DNA from: Intestinimonas massiliensis (ex Afouda et al. 2020)
Lineage (GTDB): Bacteria > Bacillota > Clostridia > Oscillospirales > Oscillospiraceae
Assembly: GCF_900626285.1 (NCBI RefSeq)
Contig: NZ_LR131147.1
Span: 1,010,609-1,074,608, forward strand
DNA length: 64,000 nt
Reading direction: 5' to 3'
Each line of letters opens with the position of its first letter. Within the stretch, counting starts at the first letter, position 1. The position numbers were made by a program, and so were the translations under genes. The notes below the pieces were generated by a model. That model saw only the letters and a list, made by a program, of their open reading frames with translations, was not told where the DNA came from and did no database searches. This document shows positions 59,404 to 64,000 of the stretch, piece by piece.

Positions 59404-60745
59404 GGGCGGCATAGGTTTCCCCGGCGCTGCCGTCCCCCGCCCCCACCAGGTAGTTGGTCTCCCCCGTTTTTATCAGCAGCCAGGGACCGGTGCGGGGATC
59501 CAGGCAGACGGTGAGCGCCCCGTACTCGTCACAGCGCCAGCGGCCCTTGTCCACCGTGTCCATGGCGGTCCCCGCCACCCGACGGATGTCCGGCAGCTCC
59601 GCCAGCAGCTCCGCCGATTGGATGTCCGCCAGGGGGATCTCATAGCGGCTGCCGGAGTGGGCGGCCACCAGGACGGTGTCCGTCAGGGTGAGGGTCACCG
59701 GGGCCCGCTCCTCCCCCATAAGCCACACTCCCACCAGGGGCATCAGGAGCAATAGGGCAGCGACCGCTGCCATAAGTCCTTTACCCACCGGCCTGGCCAA
59801 ATTAACAGTGGTGTTCAGTCCCACCCGGGCATTGATGACCAGTCGGCTGTCGTTTGGGTCATAGTAGAACATCCCCCACAACCACTTGTCATCCTCATCC
59901 ACATAATAGTCTCGGCCGCTGTCCGCGGTAAGCTTCTCCTGGAGCCTCCGCAGCTGAAATTCCAACCCGACCATGGCCGTCACCATGACCGCAGACAGGG
60001 TAAGCGTCAGGATAAGCCCCGCCAAAGGGTGGTCAAAGGTAAGCAGCATAATCCAACTGAACAAGGCCATGAACCAGGTGCCCCACAGCCAGCACCGCCG
60101 CCAGGCCCGGCGGCGGATGCGGGTCAGGGCGGCGGTCAGGTCCTCATTCCCGTCCACCACCTCCGCCTTCCGGCGGAAGGCAAAGCGCCAGCACAGCCAG
60201 AACAGCACCACGCAGCCGGGGTTGATGAACAAAATCAGCCCTTCCAGAAATTTTCCCCAACCCAAAGCCAACCACACCGGCAGGGCACTTACCACCAGTG
60301 GCGGTACAAAGGCCCCGGTAGGCAGTCTCTTCTCCTCTGGCTGGGCCGCCATCTTTAAATCGGCCACCACCCTCTTCTGCCTTGGGTTTCCCCAAGCCCT
60401 TTCCCGTTTCAGAACCTTCAGCGCCCGGTTACATTTTACGTAGGGCACCACGGGCAGGACAATGCACAAATCCGTCCACACCAGAAACAGGGTAAGAGCT
60501 AAGCCGAAGGATCCCGGCAAAAGTATCAGCACCGCTGCCAGAGCCACCAGGGCCAGACACGTCCAGCCCAGTTCCCCCTTGAAGCGCTTCAGGATAGCCA
60601 GGGTATCCGGATGGGTGCGGCCCTCATAGGGCAAGGTCACTCCCACGGCGATGTTCTTCTTGAATTTGGCCTCGTTTTTCAGAATGAAGTACATGAGCGG
60701 CGCCAGCCAGATGGTGCTCAGCCACAGGATCATCCTGGCGATCAT
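59354..60745 (-). CDS. DUF5808-domain membrane protein
   Basis: A 463-residue membrane protein with about eight helices. The DUF5808 motif is DDKWLWGMFYYDPNDSRLVI at roughly 285-305, with an N-terminal DUF1648-like part (MYFILKNEAKFKKNIAVGVTLP) and a soluble C-terminal PH-like domain after the last helix. It overlaps the GntR gene by four bases (ATGA at 60742-60745), forming the usual GntR/YtrA-type regulator plus membrane protein operon. Its exact function is unknown. Confidence 0.85.
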   Translation of the reverse strand: MIARMILWLSTIWLAPLMYFILKNEAKFKKNIAVGVTLPYEGRTHPDTLAILKRFKGELGWTCLALVALAAVLILLPGSFGLALTLFLVWTDLCIVLPVVPYVKCNRALKVLKRERAWGNPRQKRVVADLKMAAQPEEKRLPTGAFVPPLVVSALPVWLALGWGKFLEGLILFINPGCVVLFWLCWRFAFRRKAEVVDGNEDLTAALTRIRRRAWRRCWLWGTWFMALFSWIMLLTFDHPLAGLILTLTLSAVMVTAMVGLEFQLRRLQEKLTADSGRDYYVDEDDKWLWGMFYYDPNDSRLVINARVGLNTTVNLARPVGKGLMAAVAALLLLMPLVGVWLMGEERAPVTLTLTDTVLVAAHSGSRYEIPLADIQSAELLAELPDIRRVAGTAMDTVDKGRWRCDEYGALTVCLDPRTGPWLLIKTGETNYLVGAGDGSAGETYAALSALLAGQTAPAGRSG

Positions 60746-61125
60746 ACGCTCCCCTCCTCGTCATACAGCCCGGCGCACAGGGCCAGGACCTCCTCCCGGC
60801 TCAGTCCCGCCAGCCGCAGCTCCGACAGGTTCACCCGCAGCGCCCGCAGGGTGGCCTGCTCCGGTCCCCGCCGCCCCGGCCGGGGACACACCACTGTGCC
60901 GCTGCGCCGGTCGGTCCGGAGATAACCCTCCTGCTTGAGCAGCTGATAGGCTTTGCTCACTGTCATGGTGTTCACGCCGCTCTCCTCCGCCAGGGCCCGG
61001 ACGGTGGGCAGCCGCTCCCCGGGCGGCAGCCGCCCGCCGGCGATCCCCACCACGATCTGATCCCGGATCTGCTGGTAGATGGGAATGTCGCTGCCGAAAT
61101 CCAGATGCAGCAGCAAGGTCCTCAC
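60742..61125 (-). CDS. GntR-family regulator (YtrA-like)
   Basis: A 127-residue regulator: winged HTH (DIPIYQQIRDQIVVGIAGGRLPPGERLPTVRALAEESGVN in pieces, MTVSKAYQLLKQEGYL) with a short C-terminal helical tail rather than a large effector domain, as in the YtrA subgroup. Such regulators repress their own operon, usually with membrane or ABC genes. The GTG start at 61125 has a G-rich upstream. An inverted repeat typical of the subgroup lies at 61131-61160. Confidence 0.92.
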   Translation of the reverse strand: MRTLLLHLDFGSDIPIYQQIRDQIVVGIAGGRLPPGERLPTVRALAEESGVNTMTVSKAYQLLKQEGYLRTDRRSGTVVCPRPGRRGPEQATLRALRVNLSELRLAGLSREEVLALCAGLYDEEGSV

Positions 61126-61130
61126 CCCCC

Positions 61131-61160
61131 TGTATCATTTGTATTATATATTATGATACA
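61131..61160. promoter_or_regulatory. Operator of the GntR operon
   Basis: Inverted repeat TGTATCAT / ATGATACA separated by 14 AT-rich bases containing the -10-like TATAAT region. It lies five bases from the regulator start and is a likely autorepression site. Confidence 0.65.
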
Positions 61161-61169
61161 AAATTTCCA

Positions 61170-61910
61170 GAGTCAGGACCCCCGGCTAAGCCGGGGGCTT
61201 GAGTAAGCCCTAGAAGGGCACAATACGGACAACGCCCCTAAAGGGGCCGCGAATGGGTCGGCCAACTGCATTGCTGACTCATGGCCGGCCCCTGAAGGGG
61301 CTATTTTTATGCCTTGGGATTCTTGCTACCCGTAAACGGGTCGATAAATTCCTTGATGCTGATCTGGTCTGCAATCCGGTCCTCCTCTAATTGATGCCGG
61401 ATGTACTCCTGTATCTGCTTCTTATTGCGCCCCACTGTATCCACATAATACCCTCTTGCCCAGAAATGCCGGTCTCCGTACTTGTATTTTAAATTCGCAT
61501 GCCGGTCGAATATCATGAGACTGCTTTTCCCTTTGAGATACCCCATGATTTGTGATACACTGTACCTGGGCGGTATGCTGATTAGCATGTGAATATGATC
61601 CGGACACGCTTCTGCTTCTATAATTTCCACACCTTTTTGCTCACACAATTTCCGCAGAATTTGTCCGATATCCTTCTTGATTTGTCCATATATCGCTAGC
61701 CGTCTATATTTGGGCGCGAATACGATATGGTATTGACATCTCCATGTCGTATGTTGCAAACTCCCTATATCTTTTTCTTTCATCGAAAAAACCTCCTGGT
61801 TCTTTGGTGTTGCAGTTGGCCGACCGCAACTTCCATTCTACCAGAAGGTTTTTTCACTATATAATTCTTTTTACTCTCCCCAGCATAGCTGGGGGTTGTC
61901 GTTGCGCTGA
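61170..61910 (-). mobile_element. IS200/IS605-type insertion sequence (tnpA only)
   Basis: An element of about 0.74 kb around tnpA. Subterminal hairpins mark both ends: CCCCCGGC-TAA-GCCGGGGG at 61179-61197 (right end) and CCCCAGC-ATA-GCTGGGG at 61878-61894 (left end, upstream of tnpA). Fifteen-base inverted copies of GGTCGGCCAACTGCA lie at 61256-61270 and 61811-61825. There is no tnpB. The exact borders and target tetranucleotide were not fixed. Confidence 0.8.
61307..61783 (-). CDS. tnpA: IS200-type transposase TnpA
   Basis: A 158-residue Y1 HUH transposase. The HUH motif is H63-I-H65 in CPDHIHMLIS; the nucleophile is Tyr127 in QIQEYIRHQ, where the family has it. Starting KEKDIGSLQHTTWRCQYHIVFAPKYR is typical of IS200 members. 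It moves DNA by single-strand cut and paste between end hairpins. GGAGG lies eight bases before the ATG. The protein looks intact. Confidence 0.94.
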   Translation of the reverse strand: MKEKDIGSLQHTTWRCQYHIVFAPKYRRLAIYGQIKKDIGQILRKLCEQKGVEIIEAEACPDHIHMLISIPPRYSVSQIMGYLKGKSSLMIFDRHANLKYKYGDRHFWARGYYVDTVGRNKKQIQEYIRHQLEEDRIADQISIKEFIDPFTGSKNPKA

Positions 61911-61956
61911 AGCGGTAACAAAGCAAGGGCCGGAGGTCCATCTCCGGCCCCTGCGC

Positions 61957-62376
61957 CTACCGCCCGGCCCGCTTGAAGGTCAGATAGCCCTCCAGAATCA
62001 GGGTGGCAGCCACGGCGTCCACTGTTTTCTTGTGGTTTTTCATCTTCTTCCCCGAGGCGTGGAGAATGTTGTGGGCCTCCACGGTGGTACGCCGTTCATC
62101 CCACAGCACCGGCTTCAGGCCGCAGGCCTCCTCCACCCGGGCGGCAAAGGCCTTGTACAGCTCCGCCCGGGGACCCTCGGTGCCGTCCATATTCCGGGGA
62201 AAGCCCATCACCAGCTCGTCCACCTGGTGCTCCCCCACCAACCGGGCCAGCTCAGCCGCCACCACGTCCGCTTTGCGGCTGTGGATCACCGTGGTGTACC
62301 CGGCCAGCAGGCCGGTAGGGTCGGAAATAGCCACGCCTGTCCGGGCGTCGCCGTAGTCGATGGCCATAATACGCAA
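61957..62376 (-). CDS. ruvX: Putative Holliday junction resolvase/pre-16S rRNA nuclease RuvX
   Basis: A 139-residue YqgF-type RNase H-fold protein. MRIMAIDYGDARTGVAISD at the start holds the first catalytic aspartate, VMGFPRNMDGTEG the next motif and ERRTTVEAHNIL the late acidic residue region (DERRTT). It trims pre-16S rRNA ends and has been linked to Holliday junctions. The TTG start 62376 (eight bases after AGGAG) yields the usual MRI start; the long reading to 62592 is leader. Insertion sequences flank it on both sides. Confidence 0.92.
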   Translation of the reverse strand: MRIMAIDYGDARTGVAISDPTGLLAGYTTVIHSRKADVVAAELARLVGEHQVDELVMGFPRNMDGTEGPRAELYKAFAARVEEACGLKPVLWDERRTTVEAHNILHASGKKMKNHKKTVDAVAATLILEGYLTFKRAGR

Positions 62377-62408
62377 CAAAATCACTCCTATTACAATAAA
62401 TTTGGACA

Positions 62409-62437
62409 GGAAAGCCGGGCAGCCAGTCCGGCTTTCC
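62409..62437. terminator. Hairpin between ruvX and the IS110 leader
   Basis: A 10-base stem GGAAAGCCGG / CCGGCTTTCC with a nine-base loop, between the divergent ruvX and IS110 genes. It may be a terminator of a transcript from the right or an end structure of the insertion sequence. Confidence 0.45.
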
Positions 62438-62454
62438 CTCCATCTCGTGCCTAA

Positions 62455-62650
62455 GCTACAATAAGAGGAGCAACTGGCTGACCACTCACTCCTTGGGCTT
62501 GTAAGTCCGTACGAAAGACTGTCAGCCATCCTCTTGTTGTAGCGTTCGATTTCAGCAGGTTGAGCCACCGGATGCCGGGGAGTTCGCGTCACCCAATAGA
62601 TTGAATCGGCAACGAGAAAAGATGGATTCCGGTTGCAGATTCTTTAGTAT
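62455..62650 (+). ncRNA. Candidate IS110 bridge RNA in the transposase leader
   Basis: The leader upstream of the IS110 gene has no coding capacity but a strong fold: GCTACAATAAGAGGA (62455-62469) pairs with TCCTCTTGTTGTAGC (62529-62543), and inside it TGGCTGAC (62475-62482) pairs with GTCAGCCA (62521-62528) around a loop of about 38 bases. A second structured part follows up to the transposase ribosome site. This position and two-loop design match the bridge RNAs of IS110-group elements, in which one loop reads the target and the other the donor. Ends are approximate and the loops were not matched to target or donor sequence. Confidence 0.6.
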
Positions 62651-62663
62651 TGGAGGAATGTGG

Positions 62664-63872
62664 ATGAACAGCGTTGGCATCGATGTTTCCAAAGGGAAAA
62701 GCATGATCGCCGTCATGCGCCCCTTCGGTGAGGTGGTGGTTTCACCCTTTGAAGTGCGACACACCGCCAATGAACTGAACGAACTGGCAGGGCTGCTCAA
62801 AAGTTTGGACGGTGAGACCCGTGTGGTGATGGAATCCACGGGTAATTACCACGCGCCGGTGGCCTGGCTGCTCCACGACGCGGGACTTTATGTCTCCGTA
62901 GTCAATGCAATGCTGGTGCATGACTATGGGAACAACAGTTTAAGACGAGGCAAGACTGACAAGAAGGACGCCGTGAAACTGGCCAACTACGGCCTTGACC
63001 ACTGGCTCACACTACCGAAATATGTCCCGGAGGAGGACACCCGGCTCATGCTGAAGACCTGCTACCGGCAGTACCAGCAGTATTCCAAAGTACGGACCAT
63101 GCTGAAGAACAACCTAATCTCCCTGCTGGACACCGCTTTCCCTGATGAAAACCGCCTGTTTACCAGTCCGCCCCGCGGAGATGGCGGCGCGAAGTGGGTG
63201 GATTTTGTAGCCGCTTTTTGGCATTGGGAGGGTGGCTGTGGTTTGTCGAAAAAGGCCTTTACCACCCAATACCAGAAGTGGTGCAGAAAGCACGGCTACA
63301 ATTTTAGCGAGGATAAGGCACTGGACATATACGCCTCTGCATGTGGACACTTCGGTGTCATGCCGAAAACGGCTACGGCAAAACTTTTGGTAGAACAGGC
63401 TGTTTCCCAACTCCGGGCAACTTCCGCCGCGTTAGCTGCTCTCAAGCAGGAGATGCAGTCCCTGGCCGTTTCTCTACCGGAGTATCCTGTGGTGATGGAG
63501 ATGTTTGGTGTTGGCCCAACCCTCGGCCCCCAACTCATAGCTGAAATTGGCGATGTACGCCGTTTTCATTCCAAGAAAGCGCTGGTGGCCTTTGCAGGCA
63601 TTGACGCCCCACCTTACCAATCTGGACAAGTGGATGTCCGTAGCCGTAACATTTCCAAGAGAGGATCTGCCTCACTGCGAAGGACGCTCTTTCTGGTGAT
63701 GGGGGTCCTCCTGCAATGCGCTCCAATGGATGAGCCGGTCTACCAGTTCATGAACAAGAAACGCTCTGAAGGTAAGCCCTACCGTGTCTACATGATGGCC
63801 TCCGCCAACAAGTTCCTGCGCATCTACTACGCTTCTGTGAAAGCCTACCTGGATTCTCTGGAGCATGGCTGA
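62664..63872 (+). CDS. IS110-family transposase
   Basis: A 402-residue recombinase. The N-terminal RuvC-like DEDD domain shows D7 (GIDVSKG), E57 (VMESTGNYH), and D99 and D102 (KTDKKDA); the C-terminal Tnp20 domain has EMFGVGPTLGPQLIAEIGD and AGIDAPPYQSGQ, with the conserved serine in the QSG segment. ATG 62664 is placed six bases after GGAGG; ATG 62658 is too close to it. Members of this family use a structured RNA from the element itself as a guide. The protein is full length. Confidence 0.93.
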   Translation: MNSVGIDVSKGKSMIAVMRPFGEVVVSPFEVRHTANELNELAGLLKSLDGETRVVMESTGNYHAPVAWLLHDAGLYVSVVNAMLVHDYGNNSLRRGKTDKKDAVKLANYGLDHWLTLPKYVPEEDTRLMLKTCYRQYQQYSKVRTMLKNNLISLLDTAFPDENRLFTSPPRGDGGAKWVDFVAAFWHWEGGCGLSKKAFTTQYQKWCRKHGYNFSEDKALDIYASACGHFGVMPKTATAKLLVEQAVSQLRATSAALAALKQEMQSLAVSLPEYPVVMEMFGVGPTLGPQLIAEIGDVRRFHSKKALVAFAGIDAPPYQSGQVDVRSRNISKRGSASLRRTLFLVMGVLLQCAPMDEPVYQFMNKKRSEGKPYRVYMMASANKFLRIYYASVKAYLDSLEHG

Positions 63873-64000
63873 TTTCCCAGCTCTATACTGTCTGGCTGAC
63901 CGCCATTTTTTGAAATGCACAGCGGTTTAATTTGGTGCACCCTTTTCCTTTGCTCGTTTCCTTTGAAAGTTTTACTTGACTTTTGTTAGCAGGTCTTCCG

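Larger units (their letters stand above)
62400..64000 (+). mobile_element. IS110-family insertion sequence (right end beyond or near window edge)
   Basis: A transposase with the IS110 DEDD and serine domains is preceded by a structured leader and followed by 128 bases without a gene (63873-64000). The element's left end lies between ruvX and 62455; its right end was not determined. IS110 elements lack terminal inverted repeats, so borders are hard to see. Confidence 0.65.

Overview
The window comes from a bacterial chromosome of moderately high GC. The best fit is a Clostridia gut bacterium of the Oscillospiraceae type (Flavonifractor/Lawsonibacter/Intestinimonas-like). This is inferred from the sporulation permease ytvI, YerC, DUF1292, DUF6809 and MobP-type mobilisation genes, Firmicutes-style strong ribosome sites and sigma-A promoters. 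The genus is a guess from protein look-alikes and was not searched.

Region 1 (1-15.5 kb) is accessory DNA, probably a defence island. It opens with the 3' end of a DUF3427 helicase gene and a small reverse-strand DUF5348 gene. A complete Wadjet operon (jetABCD, SMC-like anti-plasmid system) follows. A tightly packed set then encodes a Nudix hydrolase, a MazG-like pyrophosphohydrolase, a DUF6998-like protein and a large SF2 helicase with an N-terminal nuclease-like domain, followed by an SGNH hydrolase and a rhodanese lipoprotein. On the reverse strand lies the most unusual unit of the window: a 1025-residue protein with the DxDGD motif of the RdRP/YonO (double-psi beta-barrel) RNA polymerases, translationally coupled to an unrecognised 289-residue protein.

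Region 2 (15.5-23.6 kb) is a mobilisable integrated element. It has an excisionase-like HTH protein, a second HTH protein, a MobC-like protein, a MobP-type relaxase fused to Sel1 repeats, small accessory proteins and two tandem tyrosine integrases. No conjugation machinery is visible, so it would need a helper. The 3' end of the second integrase is duplicated about 0.9 kb downstream, on the other side of an alpha/beta hydrolase gene.

Region 3 (23.6-61 kb) is mostly ordinary chromosome: a CAT-like acetyltransferase with tag, two related ECF sigma/anti-sigma pairs, tRNA-Pro, a LysR regulator, purA, yerC, a methyltransferase, hslO, a five-tRNA cluster (Val-Asp-Phe-Gly-Cys), Na/Pi and Na/alanine transporters, a two-component system, a Gld-like ABC export operon, aspartate-pathway genes (lysC, hom and an ACT regulator), ytvI, a class A PBP, DUF1292, a candidate 6S RNA, a PrsA-like protein, tcdA, split TauE/SafE genes and a GntR/DUF5808 pair.

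Region 4 (61-64 kb) holds two insertion sequences on either side of ruvX: an IS200-type element (tnpA only) and an IS110-family element. The leader of the IS110 transposase gene folds like a bridge RNA.
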